Position numbers and translations under genes: made by a program. Shown here one piece after another: positions 18,995 through 27,542 of a DNA stretch of 64,000 nucleotides (the stretch's first letter is position 1; every line of letters starts with the position of its first letter). This DNA comes from CAVPCY01 sp963702525. Lineage in GTDB: Bacteria > Actinomycetota > Coriobacteriia > Anaerosomatales > PHET01. The notes beneath the pieces are model-generated. The model did no database searches and had not been told where the DNA came from. It was given only the letters and a program-made list of their open reading frames with translations. The stretch lies in contig CAVPCY010000018.1 in NCBI GenBank assembly GCA_963702525.1, positions 1 through 64,000 of the forward strand. Reading direction: 5' to 3'.

Positions 18995-19846
18995 ATGGAA
19001 CCCGATCGCAACTTCGCGGTGATCACAGACAGCACGGCTGACATCGCACCGGACCGAGCGGCGGCCGAAGGCGTCGAAGTCGTGCCGCTGACCGTGTCGT
19101 TCGGCATGGAGACGATGCCCGACGGCGCGCTGACGCAAGAGCAGTTCTTCGCCCGCATGAAGATCGAGTCCCGTTTGCCGACCACGGCACAGCCTCCGGT
19201 CGGGCTCTTCGTCGAGGCCTACGAGCGGGCGCTCGAAACCGCCGAGAACGTGCTGTCGGTCCACATCTCCAGCAAGCTCTCGGGGACGATAGACTCCGCC
19301 CGACAAGCGGCGGAGCAGTTCGCGGGCCGGGTGCACGTGTTCGACTCGCTGAACCTCTCCTGGGGGCTCGGGTGGCAGGTACTCGAGGCTGCTGCAGCCG
19401 CGGCTGAGGGGCTGAGCGTGGCCACAGCGGTCGAGCGTCTGGAGCGCGCGCGGGAGCGCGTTCGGCTCATCGTCGGACTCGATTCCCTCGACAACCTCGC
19501 GAAAGGCGGACGCATCGGCAAGGTCTCGGCGTTTCTCGGCACCATGCTCAGCGTGAAGGTGACACTCAGTGTGGATGAGAACGGCGAGTTCTACCCGGTC
19601 GCGCGTTCGCGTGGCGAGCGTGCCGCGCTCGAGCACACGTTGGAGTGGGTGACCGAGCAGATGGCCGGACGGACTCGGGGCAGGTTCGCTGTCGGGCATG
19701 CCCTTTCAGCCGAGCGTGCCGCGCGCATGGCCGATGCGATTCGCGCTCGCTTCGACGTCGAGGACCTCGTGATCTATGAGGCGGGCACGGTGATATGCGC
19801 CCACACCGGAACCGGCTGGGGCGTGGCCGTGCTCCCCTCCGAGTAG
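18995..19846 (+). CDS. DegV family fatty-acid-binding protein
   Basis: DegV proteins bind a long-chain fatty acid or acyl-phosphate, and many serve as FakB subunits of fatty acid kinase. The N-terminus has the family sequence F-A-V-I-T-D-S-T-A-D-I. The ligand-pocket motifs P-T-T-A-Q-P near residue 65, H-I-S-S-K-L-S-G-T near residue 90 and the K-G-G-R-I-G-K segment near residue 170 are all present. ATG 18995 was chosen over the in-frame ATG 18983 because it matches the family start. A second DegV lies at 39753. The partner kinase FakA is not in the window. Confidence 0.93.
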   Translation: MEPDRNFAVITDSTADIAPDRAAAEGVEVVPLTVSFGMETMPDGALTQEQFFARMKIESRLPTTAQPPVGLFVEAYERALETAENVLSVHISSKLSGTIDSARQAAEQFAGRVHVFDSLNLSWGLGWQVLEAAAAAAEGLSVATAVERLERARERVRLIVGLDSLDNLAKGGRIGKVSAFLGTMLSVKVTLSVDENGEFYPVARSRGERAALEHTLEWVTEQMAGRTRGRFAVGHALSAERAARMADAIRARFDVEDLVIYEAGTVICAHTGTGWGVAVLPSE

Positions 19847-19848
19847 GA

Positions 19849-20406
19849 ATGCGCATGGAGTACTCGGAGCGGATAGACCAACAGATCGCAGAGCTGCTGA
19901 GCACTCGCAATCGTGTGACCCCGGCTCATCTCCCGGGTATTCCCGACGAAGACGGCGCCGCTCTGCTCGAGCACTATGCGCGGCTGCACGGCGCCGAGCA
20001 ACACGTCAGGTGGGATGGCGCTCGGCTGCTCCGCGTGCGGCCGCTTGCCGAGCAGGCCGAGGTGCCCGAACCCGCCGCCAACGGGCAGGCGGTCGCCGCC
20101 GCTGAAGCGTCGGGGCAGCGGCAGAAGCCGAGCCCCGTGGACCAGGTGCTCGCCGCTCCGGTGGAGAAGTCGCTGCTCGATTCGGCGGCATCGGCTCCGG
20201 TCTCGGCCTGGCTGTGGCTGCTGCCGCTCGGGCTCGGTCTGCCGGGCGGGCTGATCGCCTGGCTGCTGGCGAAGGACACCAACCGCGGTGTCGCCCGCGC
20301 GATGCTCGTCGTAAGCGTGATCGTGACCGTCCTGTCACTGGTCGCAGGCGTGTCGCTGCGAGGCGCGTTCGAGCGCATGGGCACCATCATCCAGCCGGGC
20401 GGGTAG
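19849..20406 (+). CDS. Hypothetical membrane protein following degV
   Basis: This 185-aa protein starts 3 nt after degV and so is very likely in the same transcript. Residues 1-60 are soluble and charged and resemble a small helical domain. A proline/alanine/glutamine-rich linker follows, then two hydrophobic segments at about residues 120-142 and 148-170. The C-terminus is short. I did not recognise a family. The layout suggests a membrane-anchored partner of the DegV protein, but that is inference from position only. Confidence 0.7.
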   Translation: MRMEYSERIDQQIAELLSTRNRVTPAHLPGIPDEDGAALLEHYARLHGAEQHVRWDGARLLRVRPLAEQAEVPEPAANGQAVAAAEASGQRQKPSPVDQVLAAPVEKSLLDSAASAPVSAWLWLLPLGLGLPGGLIAWLLAKDTNRGVARAMLVVSVIVTVLSLVAGVSLRGAFERMGTIIQPGG

Positions 20407-20434
20407 CACTAGGCTTCGTCGGCGACGGCCGTAC

Positions 20435-21043
20435 CTACTCCGCGCGCCTGCCGGTCAGCGGATCCGCGGCGCCGGGCACCGACCAGAGTCCCGTATCGGC
20501 GCGTCTCGCCTCCTGCTGGTAGGCGACGAAGCTCTCGGCGTATCTGACATTGGGTGGGAACGTGTAGATCTGAGCGTATCCGTCGAGGAGCAGGCGCGCG
20601 TTGAGCATCTTGGAGCGGACTTGGGCATCGGAGCGGTCGGTCGGCTCTTCGAGCCACACGTAGGCGAGCAGGCGGCCGTACCGGTCGCGAAGCTCGGCGT
20701 CGGTCTCGAGCCACACGGTGCGACCGTCTATGAGCTCCTTCGTGTGGTTCGACGCGGCCTTGCCGTACGGCTCGATCTCGCGCGTCGACTCAGGCGTATC
20801 GATGCCGATGAAGCGCACCTTCTCGCGCACGCCGTCGATGACTATGTGGGCGGTGTCGCCGTCTACGACGCGCACCACTTGGCCGCTGACCAGTCGATCG
20901 TTCGTCGCCGATGAAGGCGCCGGTTCGCCCAGGGGCGCCGAGCCTACGGCGACGCATCCCGACAAGGCGACGCCCAGCGCGAGCAGCCACGCGATGGCGA
21001 GCGGACGGGCCAAGAACCGGGCGCCTCGTGGGTGCGTTCTCAT
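20435..21043 (-). CDS. Thermonuclease-family lipoprotein (SNase domain)
   Basis: This 202-aa protein has an N-terminal signal with lipobox L-S-G-C near residue 28, so it is predicted to be a secreted, lipid-anchored nuclease. The staphylococcal-nuclease fold follows: G-Q-V-V-R-V-V-D-G-D-T near residue 48, R-F-I-G-I-D-T-P-E near residue 70, and the active-site region D-R-Y-G-R-L-L-A-Y-V-W near residue 117. These carry the Asp/Arg/Glu catalytic positions of the family. The start is ATG 21043. The upstream gene on the same strand is closed by a strong terminator. Confidence 0.92.
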   Translation of the reverse strand: MRTHPRGARFLARPLAIAWLLALGVALSGCVAVGSAPLGEPAPSSATNDRLVSGQVVRVVDGDTAHIVIDGVREKVRFIGIDTPESTREIEPYGKAASNHTKELIDGRTVWLETDAELRDRYGRLLAYVWLEEPTDRSDAQVRSKMLNARLLLDGYAQIYTFPPNVRYAESFVAYQQEARRADTGLWSVPGAADPLTGRRAE

Positions 21044-21133
21044 GAGTCGCAGTCTAGCGCAGGCACCTGTTCCCCGAGCGCTCCGGGGGGCGGCGGGATG
21101 CAGGCGCGCCGCGCGGGGCTCGTGCAACACAAG

Positions 21134-21163
21134 AAGGGAGCCGGCGCTTCGCCGGCTCCCTTT
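21134..21163 (-). terminator. Rho-independent terminator
   Basis: A perfect 13-bp stem (AAGGGAGCCGGCG pairing with CGCCGGCTCCCTT) has a 3-nt loop. It lies 30 nt beyond the stop of the minus-strand gene at 21192 and is followed on that strand by TTCTTG. On the plus strand it also ends in TTT. Confidence 0.85.
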
Positions 21164-21191
21164 CACTTCGCTTGAAGCGGGTGGGTGTGTC

Positions 21192-21752
21192 CTAGTTGGT
21201 CTGAGCGGTTGCGAGTGCCGGCTCAGCTTGGAGCGAGAGCGCGAGCTCCAAGGCCTCTTGGTCGCGACGGGCGAGCCAGAACAGCACTGACGCGGTGAGC
21301 ATCGGCCCGATGGCGAACAGGACCATGATGATCCACACGCCCATCTCGAACTGGTAGATGATCCCGTATGCGGCCACGGCTGCCGAGGCGAGCGCCAGAA
21401 GTGCAGCTGCCGCTCGTTCGTAGTACCAGCCGACGACCAGGGTCGCGACGGTGGCGGCAAGGGGCAGGAACGCCGCCAGCAACGCCCACGACGTTCCCGT
21501 CCGCTGGAACGAGAACAGCCCGGCGAAGGTCGCGATCGACCAGAAGACTCCGCCGGCGATCACGAACGCACGGGCAACACCGCGCTCCACGGCGATTCGC
21601 ATTCTCGTGTCTTCGACCACAACAGGTTCCTCCTTGCGAGATTCGACGACGTCGTACGCCATCGCGCCCAGAAGCGCGGGCACCGCGAGCACGAACAGCC
21701 CTGCGGCCACGATACCGACGATGAGTAGTGTTGCTCCGATTATCAGCGCCAT
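21192..21752 (-). CDS. Multi-spanning membrane protein sharing an N-terminal module with the 66-aa protein
   Basis: This 186-aa protein starts at ATG 21752 behind GGAGGTG. The N-terminal hydrophobic segment, with G-I-V-A-A-G-L-F to G-A-M-A-Y-D-V-V-E-S-R, parallels the 66-aa protein encoded at 8534-8734. Further helices lie at about residues 62-82, 88-106, 110-128 and 135-160. The C-terminal tail is Glu/Ala-rich. No named family was recognised. The box at 21856-21873 lies about 105 nt upstream, so co-regulation with the two-component system next door is likely. A terminator follows. Confidence 0.75.
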   Translation of the reverse strand: MALIIGATLLIVGIVAAGLFVLAVPALLGAMAYDVVESRKEEPVVVEDTRMRIAVERGVARAFVIAGGVFWSIATFAGLFSFQRTGTSWALLAAFLPLAATVATLVVGWYYERAAAALLALASAAVAAYGIIYQFEMGVWIIMVLFAIGPMLTASVLFWLARRDQEALELALSLQAEPALATAQTN

Positions 21753-21855
21753 CTTCCGCACCTCCGAACGTAGCGAGCCGCCTGGCGGCTCCGAACTCTC
21801 AAGGAGAGTATCGCCACGCATCGGCCACGCCGGGTTCGTGAGCGGTTGAGGTCGT

Positions 21856-21873
21856 GTTAGGGTTCCGTGAAGC
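21856..21873 (-). promoter_or_regulatory. Putative PhoB/PhoP-type direct-repeat box B
   Basis: Read on the minus strand, toward the membrane protein at 21752, this is GCTTCACGGAACCCTAAC, with TCACG and TAACA half sites 11 bp apart. It matches box A (8821-8837) and box C (24472-24492) closely. The gap between the kinase gene and the membrane-protein gene is otherwise empty. Confidence 0.5.
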
Positions 21874-21909
21874 GGCCGCTGGCTCGCGTTGAGCCGCTCC
21901 ACCGAGGGT

Positions 21910-23748
21910 TCAGGCCGCTGGCAGCGTGAAGCCGAACGTCGTGCCGGTTCCGGGCGCCGATGTCACGTCGATCGCCGAGCCGTGCGCTTCGACGATCTCC
22001 TTCGCTATCGCGAGTCCCAGTCCCGCTCCGCCGCCTCCCGCACGCGATGAGTCGGCCCGGTAGAACCTCTCGAAGACGCGCGAGACCTCCTCGGGCGCGA
22101 TCCCGGAGCCCTCATCGGCGACCTCGAGTCTGACTCGGCCGGCTTCCGCTCGCGCGCGAAGGTGAACCGACGAGCCCTCGGGGGAGTGCTTGAGGGCGTT
22201 GTCCGTGAAGCTCAGCAACACCTGAACGATCTTGTCGCGGTCGCCTTGGACCCGTATCTCGGGGTCCTCCACGTCGACGGCGAGCGTCACGCCCACCTGG
22301 TCGGCGAGCGGATGCATGACGCGCGCGACGTCACCCAGCAGTTCGGCGGCGAGCTCGGGGGTCTTCTTGAGTCGCAGGCTGCCCGCCTCGAGCTGTGCGA
22401 GCGTGAGCAGGTCGGCCACGAGGCGTCCCAATCGGTCGGCCTCGATCTGCATCGTGTGGATGAAGTCGTCGCGGACCTCGGGCACTTCCTTCGCGCCGTC
22501 CTCGAGCAGCTCGAGCATGCCCTTGAGCGCGGCGATGGGAGTGCGCATCTCGTGGCTGGCATCCGCGATGAAGCGACGCTGCGCATCCTCTATCCGCCGC
22601 TGCTCGGTGACGTCTGCGAGCAGAAGCACCGCTCCGTCGACCTGGCCTCTGGCATCGAGCAGCGGGGTGCAGTGAAGCAGCACGATCCGGTCTCCCAGGG
22701 GGACCGCCCCGACCTTGCGGTGCCCTTGCAGGCCACTGCGGACCACCTCCAGTACCTCCGGCGAGGTGACGGCCTGCTCTGCCGGGGAGCCGGGGAGCAG
22801 GTGCTCCGAGGCACCGAGCAGCCGAACGGCCTCCGGGTTGGTCACGCTCACGAGTCCCTGCGCATCGAAGGCGACGACTCCTTCGGCCATGGACTCGACG
22901 ACGGCGGCGATCTGCTGCCTGCTCTCCTCAAGCTCCGAGAAGGCCTCACCGAGTGTCGAAGCCATCGCGTTGTAGGAGACCGCGAGGTCGTGGACCTCGT
23001 CGGGCACGAAGCCGGTGGGCAGCCGTTGCTGGAAGTCACCGGCCGCCATCGAGGCGGCGGCTTCAGACATGGCCTGGATGCGCTTGCTGATCAGTTGCGA
23101 GAACGCGAAGCCCAGCAGCCCGGCGATGGCAAGCGACACCCAGAAGGTCACCCACAGCCGGTCCCGGAGCGCTCTGAGGATCGCGACGGGTTGATCGACC
23201 GAGCCGGCTGTGACGACCACCCCTTCGACGCGCCCGTCCTCACCGCGCAGTGACTTGGACGCTATCACCCAACCGTTGGGCCGCAGGTCGCTTGCTGCGT
23301 ACGAGCTCTGTGCGTCAAGCGCGCCGAGCCGTGCGCTTTCGAGTACCGGGTCGCCCGGGTTCGTGTCGTACCCCGACTCCAGCAAGGCGCCCTCCCGGTC
23401 GTAGACCCAGATGCCGCCGCCGTAGATATCGCGGTACTCGGTCACGAGCTCTCGGATTCGCGACGTGCCCGAGAGCTCGATGGGAAACTCGGGGCCGAGG
23501 CGTTGCGCGAGGGCTGAGGCGTTGCGCAGCTCGGTGGTCTCGGTCAGTCGCTTGAGGGTGGCGCGAAGCCCGGCGGACAGCGAGCCGGAGAGCACGAGCA
23601 TCGCGACGACGATGACCACAACGAACAGCTCGGTCTGCCACAGCCGGATCGAGCCCCGTCGTCGGGGCGGGGTGCGCTTGGGATCCCCGGGGCTACCGCT
23701 CGAGCTGCCCTGCGGCATTCGCCTAGGGCTCTCTGAGCCGGTAGCCAT
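21910..23748 (-). CDS. PhoR-like sensor histidine kinase
   Basis: This 612-aa membrane kinase has a proline/arginine-rich N-terminus and a transmembrane helix at about residues 42-62. An extracytoplasmic sensor domain spans about 62-185, and a second helix about 190-215. A HAMP domain covers about 215-270 and a PAS domain about 275-385. The dimerisation H-box S-H-E-M-R-T-P-I-A-A-L is near residue 400. N, G1 and G2 ATPase motifs follow, including D-N-A-L-K-H-S and G-A-G-L-G-L-A-I-A-K. This matches the PhoR/WalK layout. Its start overlaps the response regulator by 26 nt if ATG 23748 is used; ATG 23718 is an alternative without overlap. Confidence 0.93.
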   Translation of the reverse strand: MATGSESPRRMPQGSSSGSPGDPKRTPPRRRGSIRLWQTELFVVVIVVAMLVLSGSLSAGLRATLKRLTETTELRNASALAQRLGPEFPIELSGTSRIRELVTEYRDIYGGGIWVYDREGALLESGYDTNPGDPVLESARLGALDAQSSYAASDLRPNGWVIASKSLRGEDGRVEGVVVTAGSVDQPVAILRALRDRLWVTFWVSLAIAGLLGFAFSQLISKRIQAMSEAAASMAAGDFQQRLPTGFVPDEVHDLAVSYNAMASTLGEAFSELEESRQQIAAVVESMAEGVVAFDAQGLVSVTNPEAVRLLGASEHLLPGSPAEQAVTSPEVLEVVRSGLQGHRKVGAVPLGDRIVLLHCTPLLDARGQVDGAVLLLADVTEQRRIEDAQRRFIADASHEMRTPIAALKGMLELLEDGAKEVPEVRDDFIHTMQIEADRLGRLVADLLTLAQLEAGSLRLKKTPELAAELLGDVARVMHPLADQVGVTLAVDVEDPEIRVQGDRDKIVQVLLSFTDNALKHSPEGSSVHLRARAEAGRVRLEVADEGSGIAPEEVSRVFERFYRADSSRAGGGGAGLGLAIAKEIVEAHGSAIDVTSAPGTGTTFGFTLPAA

Positions 23749-24403
23749 AGCCGCGGACCGTCAACACGTACTCCGGGTTCTTGGGGTCCGTCTCGATCTT
23801 CTCTCGGATGTTGTGGATGTGCACGTCCACAGCCCGCTCGTCCCCCACGGGCGATTCGTCCCATAGCGCCTCGAGGATCGCCTGTCGCGAGTACGCCTTG
23901 CCGGGATGGTGAGCGAGGTGAAGCAAGATGCCGTACTCGGATGTGGTCAGGTGGATCGCCTGTCCCGACAGCTTCACTTGGCGGGCGAGCGTGTCTATCT
24001 CAAGCTCGCCGACCTCGATGCACGCGCTATCACCCGGGCCTGCGTCGACGCGGCGCAAGATCGCCTTCACCCTGCTCACCAGCTCGCGTGGAGAGAAAGG
24101 CTTGGTCACGTAGTCGTCGGCACCGAACTCAAGGCCGAGGATCCGGTCGACCTCATCGCCTCGGGCGGAGAGCATGATGATCGGTACGTTCGAGCGCGCC
24201 CTCAGGTCCTTGGCGATCTCGAGGCCCGACTTGCCAGGCAGCATCACGTCGAGGATGACCAGGTCGGGCCTGACCTGCGTGAGCATGAACTCGGCGCCAA
24301 GACCGTCGCGGGCCGTGTGGACCTCGTAGCCAGCCTCGGTCAGGGCATACTCCACGACCTTGAGGATGGACTCCTCGTCATCGACGGCCAGTACGCGTTT
24401 CAT
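23723..24403 (-). CDS. OmpR/PhoB-family response regulator
   Basis: This 226-aa protein has a receiver domain at about residues 1-115. The acidic pair is in V-D-D-E-E, the phospho-acceptor Asp is in L-V-I-L-D-V-M-L-P-G, and the switch lysine is in V-T-K-P-F-S-P-R-E-L. A winged-helix DNA-binding domain follows, ending E-Y-V-L-T-V-R-G-Y-G-Y-R-L. ATG 24403 is preferred over the upstream GTG because it gives the usual M-K-R-V-L-A-V-D-D-E start. The gene is first in an operon with the histidine kinase. Box C lies about 70 nt upstream, so autoregulation is plausible. Confidence 0.95.
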   Translation of the reverse strand: MKRVLAVDDEESILKVVEYALTEAGYEVHTARDGLGAEFMLTQVRPDLVILDVMLPGKSGLEIAKDLRARSNVPIIMLSARGDEVDRILGLEFGADDYVTKPFSPRELVSRVKAILRRVDAGPGDSACIEVGELEIDTLARQVKLSGQAIHLTTSEYGILLHLAHHPGKAYSRQAILEALWDESPVGDERAVDVHIHNIREKIETDPKNPEYVLTVRGYGYRLREP

Positions 24404-24471
24404 CGGCTTGCGCGCTCCTCGCGTGCGGTGGCGGTTCACACACCGAGCATAGCCGAAGCGTCTCGAAGAGC

Positions 24472-24501
24472 AGCTAACACAACCCTAACATTTCGGTAAT
24501 A
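24472..24501 (+). promoter_or_regulatory. Direct-repeat box C with a -10 element
   Basis: GCTAACACAACCCTAACATTT (split here as GCTAACACAAC and CCTAACATTT) has TAACA half sites 11 bp apart. It ends about 4 nt before TAATAC (24496-24501), a good -10 for the plus strand. There is no -35 match, and a PhoB-type activator normally replaces that element. The box therefore faces the cytochrome operon at 24671, while lying about 70 nt upstream of the divergent response-regulator gene. Confidence 0.55.
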
Positions 24502-24670
24502 CTAGACGAATGGGCGTGTTGAGAGCGCCTGCTAGTGTTTGTGCGATTGCTGCGACCCTCCGGCATAGGGTGGTGTAGGCGCCATAGAAGCGACGAGTTC
24601 CCCTTCCAGGTTCGGCTACCGGGAGTCCGCCCCGAGGGTTGCCGGGGTACCGGTTCTAGCGCTGGCCCTC

Positions 24671-25285
24671 ATGTTCCTCTTCCTCCTTCTCGCACCCCAC
24701 TCCGCCCACGCGCTCTCGGCCACCGGCGAGCTCGCGTTCTATCCCTGCACCGACTGCCACCCGGTCACCGTGGGTGCGAACGGTAAGCCCACCAAGGCGC
24801 TTCCCGGCGGCAAGGAGAAGCACGAGATCGAGCTCCAGTCCCACGACATCCTGGGCGAAGGCGACAAGGCGTGTCTGGCGTGTCACTCCGACCCGTCCGC
24901 CAACCCCGGGCTGATGATCCTGCCCGACGGCTCCACGGTCGACATCACCGGCGAGGTGTCGCGCGTGTGCCAGCGCTGCCACTTCGAGCGATACACCGAC
25001 TGGCAGTTGGGCATCCACGGCAGGGGCCAGCCGAAGTGCTCGGCCGCCGGCTGCCACGACCCGCACACTCCGGGCTGGATCTACGTGGCGGCGCTGCCGC
25101 CGTTCCAGGGCACCGGCATCGAGGTCAAGGCCACCGCGCCCCGCGAGCCCTTCACGGCGATGGCGCCGCCCCCGGTCGCCCCGCCGGTCTACACGCCGAC
25201 GTGGTTGGCGGTCTTCACGGTTCTCGGCGTGCTTCTCGCCGCTGCCCTGGTCGGGTTCATCACGCTTGGAAGGCGAAAGGCATGA
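24671..25285 (+). CDS. Tetrahaem c-type cytochrome with C-terminal membrane anchor
   Basis: This protein of about 204 aa has three CxxCH sites (C-T-D-C-H, C-L-A-C-H, C-Q-R-C-H) and one C-x4-C-H site, so four haems are likely. A proline-rich linker and a single C-terminal helix (about residues 178-199) ending in R-R-K would anchor it with the haems outside. ATG 24671 lies inside the signal peptide. The frame is open and protein-like back to 24569 with arginines before the hydrophobic stretch, but it contains no ATG, GTG or TTG (an ATA is at 24584). The true start is therefore unclear. It is first in the cytochrome operon, and its stop overlaps the next start (ATGA). Confidence 0.85.
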   Translation: MFLFLLLAPHSAHALSATGELAFYPCTDCHPVTVGANGKPTKALPGGKEKHEIELQSHDILGEGDKACLACHSDPSANPGLMILPDGSTVDITGEVSRVCQRCHFERYTDWQLGIHGRGQPKCSAAGCHDPHTPGWIYVAALPPFQGTGIEVKATAPREPFTAMAPPPVAPPVYTPTWLAVFTVLGVLLAAALVGFITLGRRKA

Positions 25286-26217
25286 GCGACACCCCGAGAG
25301 ACGACACCACGGACGCGCCGTGCACCGCCGCGCCGCAAGGTGCGGGCGCACCCGAGGGCATGACGCTGTCGCGCAGGCGCTTTCTCGAAGGCATCGGCGC
25401 GGCGGCCGGTCTCGTGGCCGCCGGCGCGCTGCCGGCAGCGGTGAGCGTACTGCCCGGGTCGGCCCTCGCAAGTGAGACGCCCGCGACCGCCGAGGCGGAG
25501 TCCGGGATCGAGTGGGCGGTCGAAGAGGATGAGGCGGTCAACTACCCGGGCCACACCGTGTCCTACGCGCCCCCTCCCGGGGATCAGAAGTGGGCGATGG
25601 TGATCGACGTCAAGGCCTGCATCGGGTGCAGGAGATGCGTCTACGCGTGCGTCAAGGAGAACAACATCGGGCGCGAGTCGGGCTTCACCTATATCCAGGT
25701 GCTCGAGATGCTGCCCGGCAAGGTCGACATCGAGCACTCCAACGTCGACTACACCGAGGGCGGGCGCCCCGACAGGTGGTATATGCCGGTCCAGTGCATG
25801 CATTGCGCGAAGCCCACCTGCGTCTACGGCTGCCCCGTCAAGGCCACCTGGAAAGACCCCGACGGCATCGTGATCATCGACTACGACAAGTGCATCGCGT
25901 GTAGGAACTGCATGGTCACCTGCCCGTATGACGCGCGCCACTTCAACTGGGTGGAGCCTGAGGTACCGAAGGCCGAGATCAACCCCAAGGTGCCGCTTGA
26001 GGAGAAGGCCGGCGTGGTTGAGAAGTGCACCTTCTGCGTCCAGCGCACCCGCGAGGGCAAGACCACGGTGTGCACCGAGGCCTGCCCGGTGGGCGCGCGC
26101 AAGTTCGGGGATCTCTCCGATCCGGAGTCCGAGGTCTCCAAGATCATCGCGACAAGGCGCGTGTGGCGCTTGAAGGAAGAGACCGGTAACGACCCGATGA
26201 TCTGGTACGTGGGGTGA
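25282..26217 (+). CDS. Tat-exported 4[4Fe-4S] ferredoxin subunit (PsrB/NrfC/HybA type)
   Basis: This 311-aa protein starts at ATG 25282, overlapping the upstream stop. A twin-arginine signal is visible (S-R-R-R-F-L-E-G-I-G near residue 32, followed by a hydrophobic stretch and A-L-A). Cysteine motifs for four cubane clusters follow, including C-I-G-C-R-R-C-V-Y-A-C, C-M-H-C-A-K-P-T-C-V-Y-G-C-P, C-I-A-C-R-N-C-M-V-T-C-P and C-T-F-C-V-Q-R. This is the electron-transfer subunit of CISM-type membrane oxidoreductases. The partner NrfD-like subunit follows directly, but no molybdopterin catalytic subunit is present in the window. Confidence 0.93.
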   Translation: MSDTPRDDTTDAPCTAAPQGAGAPEGMTLSRRRFLEGIGAAAGLVAAGALPAAVSVLPGSALASETPATAEAESGIEWAVEEDEAVNYPGHTVSYAPPPGDQKWAMVIDVKACIGCRRCVYACVKENNIGRESGFTYIQVLEMLPGKVDIEHSNVDYTEGGRPDRWYMPVQCMHCAKPTCVYGCPVKATWKDPDGIVIIDYDKCIACRNCMVTCPYDARHFNWVEPEVPKAEINPKVPLEEKAGVVEKCTFCVQRTREGKTTVCTEACPVGARKFGDLSDPESEVSKIIATRRVWRLKEETGNDPMIWYVG

Positions 26218-27535
26218 TGGCGATGAGTGAGGACACCGCCATGACCGCCGAGGGAACGACCGCGAAGACGCCGGGCACCGTGCGCCTGATCGGCATCGAC
26301 TTCACCTTCGGCAAGCTCAAGACCGCCGGGCCGCGCTACTGGGCGTTCGTCTCGCTGCTCATGACCTTCTTCGCGCTGGGAATGATGGCGTGGGGTGCCG
26401 CTCTTGCCAACGGCGGCTCGGTGATGGCAATGCGCGACGCCTACCCGTGGGGGCTGTGGTTCGCCAACTACATGTACTACATCGGCCTGTCCGCCGGAGG
26501 GCTCGTGGTCTACGCGAGCGTGCACCTGTTCGGCGCCAAGCAGTTCGCGCCGCTCTCGCGCCTGGCGGTGCTGCAGGCCGGCGTGCTCGTGATGATGGCG
26601 CTGCTGGGCATCGTGACCGACATGGAGCGCCCGTGGCGAGCGGTCTGGATGCTGCTCACCCCCAACCCCACGTCACCGTTCATCTACACCGGCTCTGCGG
26701 CCAACATCTACATGCTCATCTGCTTCGTCGACCTGTGGGTGCTGATCACCGGCAAGGGGGGCCACAAGCTCGCGCACCGAATGACCCTGATCGCGCTGCC
26801 CTTCGCGGTCTACCTGCATACGACGACGGCGTTCGTGCTCGTCATGAACAAGTCACGAGAGCTATGGAACACGGCGATGCTGGTGCCGATCTTCCTGACC
26901 TCGGCGACCGCTTCAGGGATAGCCCTGTTGATGATCTGCGCCTACATCATGCAGCACTACGGCGTGCTCAAGTTCACGACCGGTATGTTCAGAAGCCTCG
27001 CGACCCTGCTAGCGACGGTCATCATCATCGACCTGTTCCTGCTGGTGGTCGAGATCCTGGTGGTCTACTGGCCCACGAGCGCCAAGCCGGGCCACACCAT
27101 CCGTTTCAACGAGTTCCTCTTCGGCGAGTACGCCAAGTTCTTCATCCCTGTGCTCGTGCTCGGGCTACGATCGCTTTTGCGCTCCTCGCAGGGCGCAAGA
27201 ACCGGCACCTGCCCGCCATCCAGCTCACCGCTGCGTCTCTGTACGTGGTCGCGATCTTCCTCAAGCGCTACTCGCTCATGGCGATGGGCTTCGTGATCAA
27301 CCCCCTCGGCAAGCGTCAGTCGGTATACGTTCCGAGTCTCACGGAAGTGCTCATCGCGCTTGGTCTGCTCGCTGTGGGTCTGCTGATCATGACGCTCGCG
27401 GCCAAGGTGCTCCCACTCGAAGTGCCCAAAGACGAGCACCTCGAGGAGTACGCGCCCGACACGCCGGTCATCGGCAAGTCCGCTGTTGCGGCGACGGCCG
27501 AGCTGGCCTCAGAGTCGGCGATCGAGGCCGGGTGA
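26217..27535 (+). CDS. NrfD/PsrC-like membrane quinol subunit (one frameshift)
   Basis: This is an integral membrane protein with about 8-10 helices. It is expected to exchange electrons between menaquinol and the ferredoxin subunit encoded just upstream. Start ATG 26217 overlaps the upstream stop (TGATG). N-terminal helices, the P-W-G-L-W-F-A-N-Y-M-Y-Y-I-G segment and the M-N-K-S-R-E-L-W-N-T loop are read in the first frame. A missing G near 27163 (CGGGC, expected CGGGGC) shifts the frame. The remaining helices and an acidic C-terminus are read in the next frame to 27535. Repaired length is about 439 aa. Confidence 0.88.
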
Positions 27536-27542
27536 CACTCCT

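Noticed and set aside
22162..23253. Long plus-strand reading frame opposite the histidine kinase
   Set aside because: It is a shadow of the kinase in GC-rich DNA: His/Arg/Asp-rich, no motif and no ribosome site. The same applies to plus-strand frames at 10218-11072, 15282-15800 and 38235-39401 and the minus-strand frame at 2117-3124.
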